DNA from: Nocardia arthritidis NBRC 100137
Lineage (GTDB): Bacteria; Actinomycetota; Actinomycetes; Mycobacteriales; Mycobacteriaceae
Assembly (NCBI RefSeq): GCF_001612765.1
Contig: NZ_BDBB01000024.1
Location: 62,001 to 126,000 of the forward strand
Length of the DNA: 64,000 nt
Direction: 5' to 3'
A model generated the notes under the pieces. The model was not told where the DNA came from and did not search any database. It saw only the letters and a list, made by a program, of their open reading frames with translations. Position numbers and translations under genes: made by a program. Below, in pieces: positions 33,606 to 42,596 of the stretch (positions within the stretch are counted from its first letter, which is position 1; each line of letters opens with the position of its first letter).

Positions 33606-34496
33606 TCAGACCGGTTCGTCCACGGCGAGCACGCCCGCGCCCACCAGCGTCGCGCCCTCGGCGATCCCGGAGAGTTCCACCCGCAGGCCGTGCAGGAACT
33701 TCAGCCCGGCGTGCGCGTCCACCGCGGCGCGCAGCGGATCCCACAGGGGCGCACCGGATTGCGCGAACCCGCCGCCGACCACCACCCGGTCGACGTCGAG
33801 CAGGGCGGCGGCCGAGGCGATCGCCGTGCCGAGCGCGGTGCCCGCCCGGTGCAGGGCGGCGACCGCGATCTCGTCACCCGCGTGCGCGTCGGCGGCCAGT
33901 CGCGCACCCGTGCCGCCGGACCAGCCCTGCTCGCGCGCCCAGCGCACCGACGACATGCCGCTGGCGATCGCCTCGACGCAGCCGCGGCCGCCGCAACCGC
34001 AGGGTGTGTCCCAGCCGGGCACCACGATGTGCCCCACGTGCCCGGCGTTGCCGGTGCGCCCGAGCAGCACCTTTCCGCCCGCGACGATCCCACCGCCGAT
34101 CCCCGACGACACCGTCATGGCCAGCGCGTCGGGCACTCCGCGCAGCGCGCCGAGGCGGTGTTCGGCCAGCGCGAGACAGGCGCCGTCGATGGCGAAGCGA
34201 ATCGTGGCGGCCGGGAACAGCTCTCGCACGGCGGCGACCACCGGAAAGCCCGCTTTCCACTCGGGAATGTTCAACGGACCGGTAACGCCGGCCCGCACGT
34301 CCACCGGACCGGCCGCACCGATCCCTACGGCGCTGACCGGTTCCGCCGCCGCCACCGCGAGCAGCAGTTCCCGACAGGCCCTCCATACACCCGCGTCCGG
34401 CACGTCCACCCGGCGTACTTCGCGCACCTCGGGACCGGGGCCCACCACACCGGCCGCGAACTTGGTCGCGCCGATGTCCAGAGCGAGAATCGCCAA
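33606..34496 (-). CDS. ROK family sugar kinase-like protein
   Basis: A 296-residue ROK protein. It has the phosphate-1 motif LALDIGATKFAAG, the sugar-binding region GHVGHIVV and the zinc site PCGCGGRGCVEAIASG, and it closes with VDRVVVGGGFAQSG. There is no N-terminal helix-turn-helix, so a kinase rather than a NagC-type repressor is likely. Rv0485 at this position in M. tuberculosis is described as a ROK regulator. The TTG at 34496 is preferred for the AAGGGA eight bases upstream; a GTG 14 codons earlier is possible. The substrate is unknown. Confidence 0.85.
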   Translation of the reverse strand: MAILALDIGATKFAAGVVGPGPEVREVRRVDVPDAGVWRACRELLLAVAAAEPVSAVGIGAAGPVDVRAGVTGPLNIPEWKAGFPVVAAVRELFPAATIRFAIDGACLALAEHRLGALRGVPDALAMTVSSGIGGGIVAGGKVLLGRTGNAGHVGHIVVPGWDTPCGCGGRGCVEAIASGMSSVRWAREQGWSGGTGARLAADAHAGDEIAVAALHRAGTALGTAIASAAALLDVDRVVVGGGFAQSGAPLWDPLRAAVDAHAGLKFLHGLRVELSGIAEGATLVGAGVLAVDEPV

Positions 34497-34575
34497 CGTC
34501 GTGTCCCTTCGCCGATCCGAGCCACCTGCGATTGTCACCCGGCCGGTGCCACGGCGGGCCGGATCCGGCGGCCGG

Positions 34576-35079
34576 TCAGGGCTTGTCGGCGGAGTCGACC
34601 AGATGCTCGAAAGCGCGCAGGTTCTGCAACGATTCACCGCGCGAGACGCGCCACTTCCATTCCCGCCGAATCGATTCGGCGAAGCCGAGTTCCAGCAGTA
34701 CGTTGAAGTCGGCGTCGACGGCCTCGAGAATCTGCCCGAACACCCGGTCCAGTTCGTCAGGGGTGACGGCATGCGCGGACAGGCGGCCGACCAGATAGAT
34801 GTCGCCGACCCGGTCGAGGGTGTAGGCGACGGCGTAGAGCCGGCGGTTGCGGCGCAGCAGGAACTTGTAGACGCCTTCGAAGTTCTCGTCCGGCTTACGG
34901 CAGACGAACGCTTCGACCCGGACACCGTGGTTGCCCACCGTGAGCATCACCGTGGTCGCGAGTTTGCGCTCGCCGGGCAGGACGACGACAAAAGTCTCCT
35001 CGCCCGGCCGGGTGTACTCGATCTCCCTGTCGCGCAGCGTCTCGTCGATGAGCTGCGCGGTCGCCTGCACCTCGTTCAC
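34576..35079 (-). CDS. YbjN domain-containing protein
   Basis: A 167-residue protein of the YbjN/type III secretion chaperone-like fold, as Rv0487. It has REIEYTRPGEETFVVVLPGE near the start and DIYLVGRLSAHAVTPDELDRVFGQILEAVD in the C-half. The GTG at 35079 overlaps the mshA stop (GTGA) and is preceded by GGGAG, so it is better than the upstream GTG at 35106. The function is unknown; it is likely co-translated with mshA in the mycothiol locus. Confidence 0.82.
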   Translation of the reverse strand: MNEVQATAQLIDETLRDREIEYTRPGEETFVVVLPGERKLATTVMLTVGNHGVRVEAFVCRKPDENFEGVYKFLLRRNRRLYAVAYTLDRVGDIYLVGRLSAHAVTPDELDRVFGQILEAVDADFNVLLELGFAESIRREWKWRVSRGESLQNLRAFEHLVDSADKP

Positions 35080-36521
35080 CGGCGTACTCCCATCCGGCGC
35101 CGCCACAGCGCCCGTGATCTGGCCTGGCTGGTCTCACCGAGCAGGGCCGCCGTCCGCTCTCCGGCCGGGCCGGTGCGGTCGGCGGAGTCCGAATCGTACG
35201 CATCCTCCCGCACGACGCTGTGCGCCAGGCCGCGGCCGCCCAGCCCCGTCCGCTCCTCCCGGAAACCGGCCAGGGCCGCAGCGTAGCTGGCCAGCAGCCC
35301 GTCGGCGGTGTGCGCCCAGGAGAAGTTGGCCGCGTGCGTGACGGCCTGCTCGCTCATCCGGTGCAGGCGGTCGGGGTCGTCCAGCAGCAGGCCCAGCGCG
35401 TTCGCCCAGTCCGCGGTGCGGTGCCCAGGGACCAGCAGACCGGATACATCGTGCCGCACGGCGGTGCCGAGACCACCGACATCGGCGGCCAGCACCGGCG
35501 TGCCACTGGCCTGCGCCTCGATGGCGACCAAGCCGAAGGACTCGTTGTAGCTCGGCACCGCGACCAGGTCGGCGGCGCGATAGACCTGCACCAGCCGCTG
35601 CGGGGGCTGCGGGGGCAGGAAGCTGACCCGCTCGGCGATGCCCAGCTCGGCGGCCAGATCGATCAGCGCGTGCGGCCGCTCCAACCCGCTGCCGGACGGA
35701 CCGCCCACGATCAGCACGCGCAGCTTGCGCGCCGGGTCGGCGCGCAACACCTCGGCCGCGGCGCGCACCAACACGTCGGGCGCCTTCAACGGTTGGATCC
35801 GGCCGACGAACGCGACGATCCGCTCGTCGGCGGCCAGCCCCAGTTCGGCGCGGGCGGACGCCTTGTCACCGGGGTGGTAGCGGCTCAGGTCGGCGCCGGG
35901 CGGTACGACGTCGATGCGCTGCGGGTCGGCGCCGTAGAGCTCGACCAGCTGGCGGGCCTCCTCGGCGGTGTTGGCAACCAGCCGATCGGATTCGGCGATC
36001 ACCTGTTTCTCGCCGATCTCGCGGGTCACCGGTTCGGGACAGTCGCCTTCGGCCAGCGCGGAATTCTTCACCGCCGCCAGGGTGTGCGCGGTGTGCACCA
36101 GCGGCACCCGCCACCGGTCCCTGGCCAGCCAGCCGACCTGGCCGGACAGCCAATAGTGCGAGTGCACCAGGTCGTAGTAGCCGGGCAGATGCCGGGCCTC
36201 TTGCCGCAGCACCTCCGCGGTGAAGGGGCACAGCTGAGTGGGCAGATCGTGCTTGTCCAGCCCCTCGAACGGGCCTGCCACCACGTTGCGCACCAGCACG
36301 CCGGGCGCGGCCTCCTGGACGGACGGGACGTTCGACGCCGTAGCCCGGGTGAAGATCTCCACCTCGGTGCCGCGCCGGGCCAGTTCTACGGCCGTCTGCA
36401 GAACGTAGACGTTCATGCCGCCCGCGTCGCCGGTGCCCGGCTGCGCGAGTGGTGAGGTGTGCACCGATAACACGGCGATACGGTTCGGCCGTAGGCCCGG
36501 GCGCTGGCTCACACTATCCAT
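35076..36521 (-). CDS. mshA: D-inositol-3-phosphate glycosyltransferase
   Basis: First enzyme of mycothiol synthesis; it transfers GlcNAc from UDP-GlcNAc to 1-L-myo-inositol-1-phosphate. A GT-B protein of about 481 residues (GT4 family). It has IAVLSVHTSPLAQPGTGDAG with the GMNVYV glycine loop, HSHYWLSGQVGWL, VPPGADLSRYHPG, FVGRIQPLKAPDVL and the donor-site ESFGLVAIEAQASG. An upstream in-frame start would add ten residues. It heads the minus-strand mshA-ybjN-ROK-gpmA run. Confidence 0.95.
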   Translation of the reverse strand: MDSVSQRPGLRPNRIAVLSVHTSPLAQPGTGDAGGMNVYVLQTAVELARRGTEVEIFTRATASNVPSVQEAAPGVLVRNVVAGPFEGLDKHDLPTQLCPFTAEVLRQEARHLPGYYDLVHSHYWLSGQVGWLARDRWRVPLVHTAHTLAAVKNSALAEGDCPEPVTREIGEKQVIAESDRLVANTAEEARQLVELYGADPQRIDVVPPGADLSRYHPGDKASARAELGLAADERIVAFVGRIQPLKAPDVLVRAAAEVLRADPARKLRVLIVGGPSGSGLERPHALIDLAAELGIAERVSFLPPQPPQRLVQVYRAADLVAVPSYNESFGLVAIEAQASGTPVLAADVGGLGTAVRHDVSGLLVPGHRTADWANALGLLLDDPDRLHRMSEQAVTHAANFSWAHTADGLLASYAAALAGFREERTGLGGRGLAHSVVREDAYDSDSADRTGPAGERTAALLGETSQARSRALWRRRMGVRR

Positions 36522-36598
36522 AGTGCACGTTGCGTTCCCCGACTCAGACACGCTATCCGCGGCAAGTGAGAGCTATCACAGGGCAGGCATGAATCCGA

Positions 36599-37420
36599 TC
36601 ACAGGCCGTCGACGAACGCGCTCACCTCGGCGACGAACCGGGAACGGTCCTCGATGAACAACCCGTGCTGGGCCCCGTCCCAGTACGACGCACGCGCGTC
36701 CGGGGCGGACTCGGCGATGTAGCGGCCGTTCTCGATCGGGACGACCTGGTCGGCCGTCCCGTGCAGGACGAGCACGGGAACATCCAGCGCGCGGAGTGTC
36801 TCGGTGTTGTCGACGGTCCGGTAGAACAGCGCTTTGCGCACCGCGGGCGGGGTGGCGAGACTGGCCCCGAAAAGGCGCTGCGCGTCGGGTCCCTTGTCCG
36901 CGCCCGGTCCGGTGTTGGCGTTGCCGAACACACCGAAGGCGCGCACAGCCCGCCCCGCGCTCTCCTCGAAGACGCCCGGTATGGCCTCGCCCATCATGCG
37001 GCCGGTCGCCGCCCCCGGCACACCGGGCCCGATGTTCGCCATCGAGCCGGTGTAGACGACACCCGCGACGGCGTCCGTGCCGTAAGCGGTCAAATAGTCC
37101 GACAGCACGATCCCCCCGTAGGACCAGCCGAGCAGCACCGCGCCGGACGCGATGTCCTCGGCCGCCAATACCGCCGCGAGGTCGGCCGCCCAGTTCTTCG
37201 GATCGTCGTAGCCCGTCGCGGGCGCGTCGGAGTAGCCGTGGCCGCGCAGGTCGACGGCGATCACCCGGAAGCGCGCGGCGAGGTCGTCGGCGGCCGCGCC
37301 CCAGCAGCGCAGGTTCGCCGACCAGCCGTGCATCAGCAGCAAGGGGCGACCGTGCGCCGGACCACTGACCCGATAGACGATGTTCGTTCCGTCCGCGCTC
37401 ACCACGTCCCGAATAGCCAT
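36599..37420 (-). CDS. Alpha/beta hydrolase
   Basis: A 273-residue hydrolase. It has the oxyanion-region motif LLLMHGWSANLRCW, VIAVDLRGHGYSD, the nucleophile elbow LLGWSYGGIVLSD (Ser about 110), and the late Asp/His in LHGTADQVVPIENG and DGAQHGLFIED. It has no signal peptide. The ATG at 37420 begins MAIRDVVSADG; the longer GTG form adds 19 residues with no domain signal. The substrate is unknown. Divergent from the SDR gene with a 72-base gap. Confidence 0.88.
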   Translation of the reverse strand: MAIRDVVSADGTNIVYRVSGPAHGRPLLLMHGWSANLRCWGAAADDLAARFRVIAVDLRGHGYSDAPATGYDDPKNWAADLAAVLAAEDIASGAVLLGWSYGGIVLSDYLTAYGTDAVAGVVYTGSMANIGPGVPGAATGRMMGEAIPGVFEESAGRAVRAFGVFGNANTGPGADKGPDAQRLFGASLATPPAVRKALFYRTVDNTETLRALDVPVLVLHGTADQVVPIENGRYIAESAPDARASYWDGAQHGLFIEDRSRFVAEVSAFVDGL

Positions 37421-37492
37421 GCCACCGAGGCTAACCGTCGTTCCGGTGACCGCGGCGATCCGGCAAACCTCGCGCACCTAGGATCTACCGGC

Positions 37493-38227
37493 ATGAGCAC
37501 TCGCAGCGCCGTCGTCACCGGAGCCAGCTCGGGCATCGGCGAGGCCACTGCCCGGGAGCTGGCGAAGCAGGGCTATCACGTCTACGTCGGTGCGCGCAGG
37601 GTCGATCGCCTGCGCCGCCTCGCCGAGGAGATCGGCGGCACCGCAGTGGAACTCGACGTCACCTCCGACGAGTCCGTGCGCGCGTTCGGCGAAGCGGTCG
37701 AACGCGTCGACGTGCTGGTCAACAACGCGGGCGGCGCCAAGGGCCTGGCGCCGGTGGCCGAGGCCGACCTCGACGATTGGCGCTGGATGTGGGAGACCAA
37801 CGTGCTCGGCACGCTGCGTGTCACCAAAACCCTGCTGCCGAAACTGATCGCCTCCGGCGACGGACTGATCGTCACCGTCACCTCGGTGGCCGCGTTCACC
37901 GCCTACGACAACGGTTCCGGCTACACCTCAGCCAAACACGCGCAGGCCGTGCTGCACCGCACCCTGCGCGGTGAGCTGCTCGGGCAGCCGGTACGCCTGA
38001 CGGAGATCGCTCCCGGCGCGGTGGAAACCGAGTTCTCGCTGGTGCGATTCGACGGCGACGCCGAGCGGGCGGCAAAGGTGTACGAGGGCATCGACCCGCT
38101 GGTCGCCCAGGATATCGCGGAGGTCATCGGGTTCGTCGCGTCCCGGCCAGCGCACGTCAACCTGGACCAGATCATCATCAAGCCGCGTGACCAGGCCGAC
38201 GCTGGGCGGTTCGCCCGTCGTACCTGA
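37493..38227 (+). CDS. Short-chain dehydrogenase/reductase, Rv0484c-like
   Basis: A 244-residue classical SDR: AVVTGASSGIGEATA (cofactor loop), LVNNAGGAKGLAP, a catalytic Ser in VTVTSVAAFTAYDNGSGY, and the YTSAK catalytic Tyr/Lys. The Arg-rich segment after strand 2 (GARRVDRLRR) suggests NADP(H). It is probably cytosolic with an unknown substrate. Synteny with Rv0484c, between mshA and murB, holds. It precedes mscL by 120 bases. Confidence 0.9.
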   Translation: MSTRSAVVTGASSGIGEATARELAKQGYHVYVGARRVDRLRRLAEEIGGTAVELDVTSDESVRAFGEAVERVDVLVNNAGGAKGLAPVAEADLDDWRWMWETNVLGTLRVTKTLLPKLIASGDGLIVTVTSVAAFTAYDNGSGYTSAKHAQAVLHRTLRGELLGQPVRLTEIAPGAVETEFSLVRFDGDAERAAKVYEGIDPLVAQDIAEVIGFVASRPAHVNLDQIIIKPRDQADAGRFARRT

Positions 38228-38348
38228 ATCTTTCATAGCCGAATCGCATTACTCGTTCGGCGGACTCGGCCGGGTCGCGGATTGCTCGGTCTTCGCTGCG
38301 TGTTTCGAGCCGTTAGCATCCGAGGAGCTGTCAGCGTAAGGACATCGG

Positions 38349-38840
38349 ATGGGAGTGGTTCGGCTCATGCTCAAGGGCTTCAAAGAGTTCCTGATGCGCG
38401 GGAACGTCATCGATCTCGCGGTCGCCGTCGTGATGGGCACCGCGTTCACCTCCGTGGTGACCTCGGTGACGAAAGGCGTTGTCAACCCGCTGCTCGCGGT
38501 GTTCGGCAGCACCAACGCGCTCGGCCTCGGCGTTCAGCTGATCCCCTCCAAGCCCGCCACCTTCATCGCCATCGGCCCGATCATCACGGCGGCCGTCGAT
38601 TTCGTCATGGTCGCCGCGGTGCTGTACTTCGTGCTGATCGTGCCCATGAAGACGATCAAGAACCGCTTCGGCACCCCCAAGGCCGCCGAACCGACCCAGA
38701 TCGAGCTGCTGACCGAGATCCGCGACCTGCTCGCCGAGCGGCACGAAGCGGTCCGCGCGCAACAATCCGCCGACCGCAGAATCGAAGCGGAACACTCCGA
38801 CGACAGCGAGTTCGAAGCGCGGAACGTGAAGGCCCGCTAG
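38349..38840 (+). CDS. mscL: Large-conductance mechanosensitive channel
   Basis: Inner-membrane pentameric safety valve opened by membrane tension. The 163-residue protein has MLKGFKEFLMRGNVIDLAVA (N-terminal amphipathic helix and TM1 start), a periplasmic loop, TM2 (about 75-100, FVMVAAVLYFVLI), the PMKTIKNRF boundary and a cytoplasmic coiled coil (IELLTEIRDLLAERHEA). The ATG at 38349 has AAGGA upstream and adds six residues before the usual MLKGF; the ATG at 38367 is the alternative. It converges tightly with the L,D-transpeptidase gene. Confidence 0.95.
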   Translation: MGVVRLMLKGFKEFLMRGNVIDLAVAVVMGTAFTSVVTSVTKGVVNPLLAVFGSTNALGLGVQLIPSKPATFIAIGPIITAAVDFVMVAAVLYFVLIVPMKTIKNRFGTPKAAEPTQIELLTEIRDLLAERHEAVRAQQSADRRIEAEHSDDSEFEARNVKAR

Positions 38841-38846
38841 AACCGG

Positions 38847-40085
38847 TCAGCGCGCTCCCGCGGGCTGCGGGGGCAGGGGCGTGGCGGAGACCACGGGCGA
38901 CGGCGCGCCTTGCAACGCCGACATGGTCTTCCAGGTGCTCCAGTCGATGGTCCAGTCGTAGAGGTCGCCGTCGGCGGCCGAGAGCGGGATCGAGGTTCCG
39001 GTCACCTCTACCGGATCGCCGTACAACGCCGTGGGGAAATAGGCCTGGGCGTCAGCGGGTGACAGGTTGATGCACCCGTTGGTGACGTTCGCCGAGCCTT
39101 GCGCCGACAGCGATTCCGGGTTGGCGTGGATGAATTCGCCGTTGTTGGAGATGCGTACTGCCCAGCGTTCGCGGACGTTGGTGTAGTACGGCGGGTTCGA
39201 CATCATGAAGTCTTCGTACTTCTCGGTGACCACGTGAACGCCCGAACGGGTCACGTTGCGCGGTTGGTTGCCCTCGCCGTAACTGGCCGCGAGATCGAAC
39301 ACGGTCCGCCCGTCACGCACCACCTGGATGCGGTGGCTGGGAGCGCTCGCCTTGACGATTTGGCTGCGGCCGACACGGAAGTCCGTGGTCAGATCGGAAT
39401 CGCCGTAGTTGCCCGCGCCCAGGTCCAGTCCGTAGAGCCGGGCCGAGACGTGCACGCTCGTCCCCGGCGTCCAGTAGTTCCTCGGACGCCAGTGCAGGCG
39501 TGAGCCGCCGTCGTCCGGGAACCAGGCCCACGCGCCCTCGGTGGGCGGGTCGGTGGTGATCGTGAGCGCCTTCTCCACCGCCGCCTTGTTCACGACCGAG
39601 GACTTGAACTGCAGGATGATCGGCGCCGCGATGCCGACCTCCTGGTTGTCCCCGATGTTCAGGGTCGCGGGGACGGTGTTCTTGGGCGCGAGCGTGCGAA
39701 ACGATCCATCGATCGGGATCGGCTTGCCATCGGTGCCGACGGCGGTGCCCGACCAGGTGTAGGTGGCGTCGTAGCCGAGCGGCTCGGTGATGGTGTAGCC
39801 GCGCCGGTCCGCGGCGAGCTCACCGCGGACCTGCTTGCCCGCGGCGTTGGTCAGCGCGACCTGATCGATGGTGCCGTCGCTGATCGTCACCGAGACCGGG
39901 GCGGTCGGGTTGACGTCGGTGTCGTCATCGGCGGGGTTCAAGTTCACTTTGGCGATCGGGCCGGAGTCGCGACTCGACGGGCCGGAGTCACGGTCTATGG
40001 TGCAACCGGCCACCAGGGCGACGACCACCAGCAGGATGGCCGACGCCACGGCAACCGATCGGCGGATCATCGGACGGTGGTTCAC
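38847..40085 (-). CDS. L,D-transpeptidase lipoprotein (LprQ/LdtMt5-like)
   Basis: A 412-residue lipoprotein with a signal ending in lipobox LVAGC (Cys about 28), two Ig-like domains (about 45-150 and 150-245) and a YkuD domain (250-390). The YkuD domain has H320 in FIHANPES and catalytic C338 in VTNGCINLSPAD. The usual S/T-H-G-C motif reads T-N-G-C here. The C-terminal tail is Pro-rich. It should form or exchange 3-3 cross-links in peptidoglycan. It lies next to murB as Rv0483 does, both minus, 68 bases apart. Confidence 0.9.
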   Translation of the reverse strand: MNHRPMIRRSVAVASAILLVVVALVAGCTIDRDSGPSSRDSGPIAKVNLNPADDDTDVNPTAPVSVTISDGTIDQVALTNAAGKQVRGELAADRRGYTITEPLGYDATYTWSGTAVGTDGKPIPIDGSFRTLAPKNTVPATLNIGDNQEVGIAAPIILQFKSSVVNKAAVEKALTITTDPPTEGAWAWFPDDGGSRLHWRPRNYWTPGTSVHVSARLYGLDLGAGNYGDSDLTTDFRVGRSQIVKASAPSHRIQVVRDGRTVFDLAASYGEGNQPRNVTRSGVHVVTEKYEDFMMSNPPYYTNVRERWAVRISNNGEFIHANPESLSAQGSANVTNGCINLSPADAQAYFPTALYGDPVEVTGTSIPLSAADGDLYDWTIDWSTWKTMSALQGAPSPVVSATPLPPQPAGAR

Positions 40086-40153
40086 TTCGTCGAATCTACG
40101 CGCGGCGCGTGGCCGGACTCGTTTCCGCGGCGTGTGGTGTCGGCCTCAGCGCG

Positions 40154-41248
40154 TCAGAGCGTGACGCCCACGGTGACCGGCTCCGGCTCCAGCCGGATCC
40201 CGAAGCGCTCGGCGACGCCGTCGCGAACCGTCCGGGCCAGCGCCACCAGATCGGCGGCACCTGCGGCGCCGCGATTGGTCAGCGCCAGTGTGTGTTTCGT
40301 CGACAGCCGAGCTGGCGCTCCGGCGCCGGGGAAGCCCTTGGCGAAACCCGCACGCTCGATCAGCCAGCCCGCGGAGAACTTGACCCCGTCCGGCGCCGGA
40401 TAGGTCGGCACCGCGACCTCGCCCAGGTGCGCGACGATCGCGGCGCGCACTTGCGCCACCCGCTCCGGCGCGACGACCGGGTTGGTGAAAAACGAGCCGG
40501 CACTCCAGGTGTCGTGGTCGGTGGGATCGAGCACCATGCCTTTGCCCGCGCGCAACCGCAGCACCGCGTCCCGGACCTGTGCCGCGGGCCGGGACTCCCC
40601 GTCCCCGGCGCCCAGCACCGAGGCCAGTTCGCCGTACCGCAGCGGCACGCTGGAACCGTCCGGGCGCAGCGCGAACTCGACCGCGAGCACGACGGCGTCG
40701 TCACGGTGCTTGAGCACGCTGGTGCGATAACCGAAGCCGAGTTCGCCGGGCTCCACCCAGCGGATCTCTCCGCTCGCGCGGTCCAGCAGGCGCACCCGGC
40801 GCAGCAGCCCTGCCACCTCCGCGCCGTAGGCGCCCACGTTCTGCACGGGCGTCGCGCCCGCCGAACCGGGAATGCCGGACAGGCACTCCAGTCCCCCGAG
40901 ACCGGCGGCGACCGTCGCACGGACCACGGCGTCCCAGTTCGCGCCCGCCTCGGCGACCACACCGCCGTCACCGATCTCGACGCCGGTGGTGGCGACCCGG
41001 ACCACCACGCCGTCGAAGCCGTCGTCGCTGATGAGCAGATTGGAGCCGCCCGCGAGCAGCAGGACCGGGATGCCCGCCGCGTCCAGCGCGCGCACCGTCG
41101 CGACCAGTGCCTCGGTCGTGGCGCATTCGGCGACCAGGGCGGGCCCGCCGACCCGCAGTGTGGTCAGCTCCGCCAGCCGCACGTCGGCGCGCAGCCGCGC
41201 ACCGGTACCGGCGAGGAGGTCCGACGGCACAACTCGTGAAGTTCGCAC
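40154..41248 (-). CDS. murB: UDP-N-acetylenolpyruvoylglucosamine reductase
   Basis: FAD enzyme making UDP-N-acetylmuramate from the enolpyruvyl precursor. About 364 residues. It has TTLRVGGPALVAECATTEAL near the N-terminus, the FAD segment LLLAGGSNLLISDDG, GLECLSGIPGSAGATPVQNVGAYG and the catalytic Ser region WSAGSFFTNPVV. It ends GWLIERAGFAKGFPG..., typical of type I MurB. The GTG at 41248 is chosen; a TTG nine codons upstream and a later GTG are possible. It is divergent from the first DUF2505 gene. Confidence 0.95.
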   Translation of the reverse strand: MRTSRVVPSDLLAGTGARLRADVRLAELTTLRVGGPALVAECATTEALVATVRALDAAGIPVLLLAGGSNLLISDDGFDGVVVRVATTGVEIGDGGVVAEAGANWDAVVRATVAAGLGGLECLSGIPGSAGATPVQNVGAYGAEVAGLLRRVRLLDRASGEIRWVEPGELGFGYRTSVLKHRDDAVVLAVEFALRPDGSSVPLRYGELASVLGAGDGESRPAAQVRDAVLRLRAGKGMVLDPTDHDTWSAGSFFTNPVVAPERVAQVRAAIVAHLGEVAVPTYPAPDGVKFSAGWLIERAGFAKGFPGAGAPARLSTKHTLALTNRGAAGAADLVALARTVRDGVAERFGIRLEPEPVTVGVTL

Positions 41249-41467
41249 GGTGCTAAACGGTAGCGTGCGTGCCAACGGCTACACGCTGGTGTATTCATCT
41301 CGCCGACGAGCGGATGGCGCCACTCGGATAGTACGAACGCAACCCGATAGCCCGAGCGCAACCCGATAGCAGGCGCGCCGACGGCCACAGGGGCGTTGTT
41401 CAGCCCGCGAGCAGATCGGATAACACCACTCGTGTGGCTCCGGCGCTGCACGGTAGCGTGTGCACTC

Positions 41468-41953
41468 ATGGCTACACCGCTGGCGTACACGGCCCGCTAC
41501 TCCCATCCGCCCGCCGGGGTGCGCGCGGCGTTCGCGAACGATCAGTACTGGAAGGATCGCGTCGCGGCGGTCGGTGGCCCCAATGCCCGGCTGGATTCGG
41601 TCACCGTCAGCGGTGATCAGGTGCGCGTCGAGATGGTGCAGGCCATCGCCGCCGAACAGCTGCCCGCCGCGATCACCGCGGTGCGCCCCGGCGATCTGAT
41701 CATCCCGCGAGTCGAAGACTGGACCGGCGATCGGGCCGACTTCGAAGCCCGCGTCGAGGGCGCGCCCGCCGAGGTGCGTGGCACCGTCACGTTGGCCGCC
41801 GACGGCTCCGGCGCCGTCGCCACGGTCGAGGGTGCCATCGAGGTGAAGATCCCGCTGTTCGGCAGCAAGATCGAGAAGGCGATCGCGGAGCATCTCACCG
41901 AGCTGCTGAAGAACGAGGCGGAATTCACCGGCCGCTGGCTCGCGGAGCACTGA
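41468..41953 (+). CDS. DUF2505 family protein, first copy
   Basis: A 161-residue START/SRPBCC-like small protein. It has YTARYSHPPAGVRAAFANDQ at the start, a central beta-rich part, and the closing amphipathic helix KIEKAIAEHLTELLKNEAEF followed by TGRWL. This is the DUF2505 pattern (like Rv0481c, also divergent from murB). It may bind a hydrophobic ligand; no ligand is known. A second copy follows about 120 bases downstream. Confidence 0.8.
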   Translation: MATPLAYTARYSHPPAGVRAAFANDQYWKDRVAAVGGPNARLDSVTVSGDQVRVEMVQAIAAEQLPAAITAVRPGDLIIPRVEDWTGDRADFEARVEGAPAEVRGTVTLAADGSGAVATVEGAIEVKIPLFGSKIEKAIAEHLTELLKNEAEFTGRWLAEH

Positions 41954-42074
41954 TCCACGCGGGGAATGCGGACATTGTTCGACGTCACACCGTGCGGTCC
42001 CCGCGTTCGTGGCACGTCCGCACTCCCCCCGCCCGCCGAGGTCGGCGGCGCCGCACCCAGTAACGTGTGAGCCC

Positions 42075-42596
42075 ATGGCACGCCGATTGGACTACTCCGC
42101 CCGCTATCCGCTGCACACCGCAAAAGAGCTGTACGCGGCGCTGTCGAACCGCGATTACTGGGACGCGCGGATGCAAGAGATGAGGAAGTACTCGCCCGGC
42201 AACGAGGTGGTCCGGCTGGAGGCGGGCGACGGCGGTATCGATGTCGAACTGCACCACATCCTGCCCCGCGAGATGCTGCCGGAGATCGCCCAGACGGTGA
42301 TCCGCAAAGACATGGTGATCACCCGCAAGGAGACCTACAGCCCGTTCGCCCCGCACGAGATCACCGGGAAGTACTCGGCGGCTATTCCTGCGGGCCCCGG
42401 CAGCCTCGGCGGCACCATCCGCCTTTTCCCCACCGACACCGGCTGCACCATGCGCTTCTCCTCGGAGGCGAAGGTGTTCATCCCCATGGTCGGCCCGCGC
42501 CTGGAGCAGCTGATGCTGGTGAACCTGGTCGACCTGTTCCGCGGCGAGGCCGAGTTCACGGTCAAGTGGCTGGAAGAACAGCACCCCACTCGCTGA
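42075..42596 (+). CDS. DUF2505 family protein, second copy
   Basis: A 173-residue paralogue of the preceding gene. It has the same order of features: DYSARYPLHTAKELYAALSN, a beta-rich core, then a closing helix with VNLVDLFRGEAEFTVKWLEE. The sequences are clearly related in the first 30 and last 25 residues and diverged in between. An extra positively charged stretch (VIRKDMVITRKE) is specific to this copy. The function is unknown. Its end overlaps the methyltransferase gene start by about 30 bases. Confidence 0.8.
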   Translation: MARRLDYSARYPLHTAKELYAALSNRDYWDARMQEMRKYSPGNEVVRLEAGDGGIDVELHHILPREMLPEIAQTVIRKDMVITRKETYSPFAPHEITGKYSAAIPAGPGSLGGTIRLFPTDTGCTMRFSSEAKVFIPMVGPRLEQLMLVNLVDLFRGEAEFTVKWLEEQHPTR

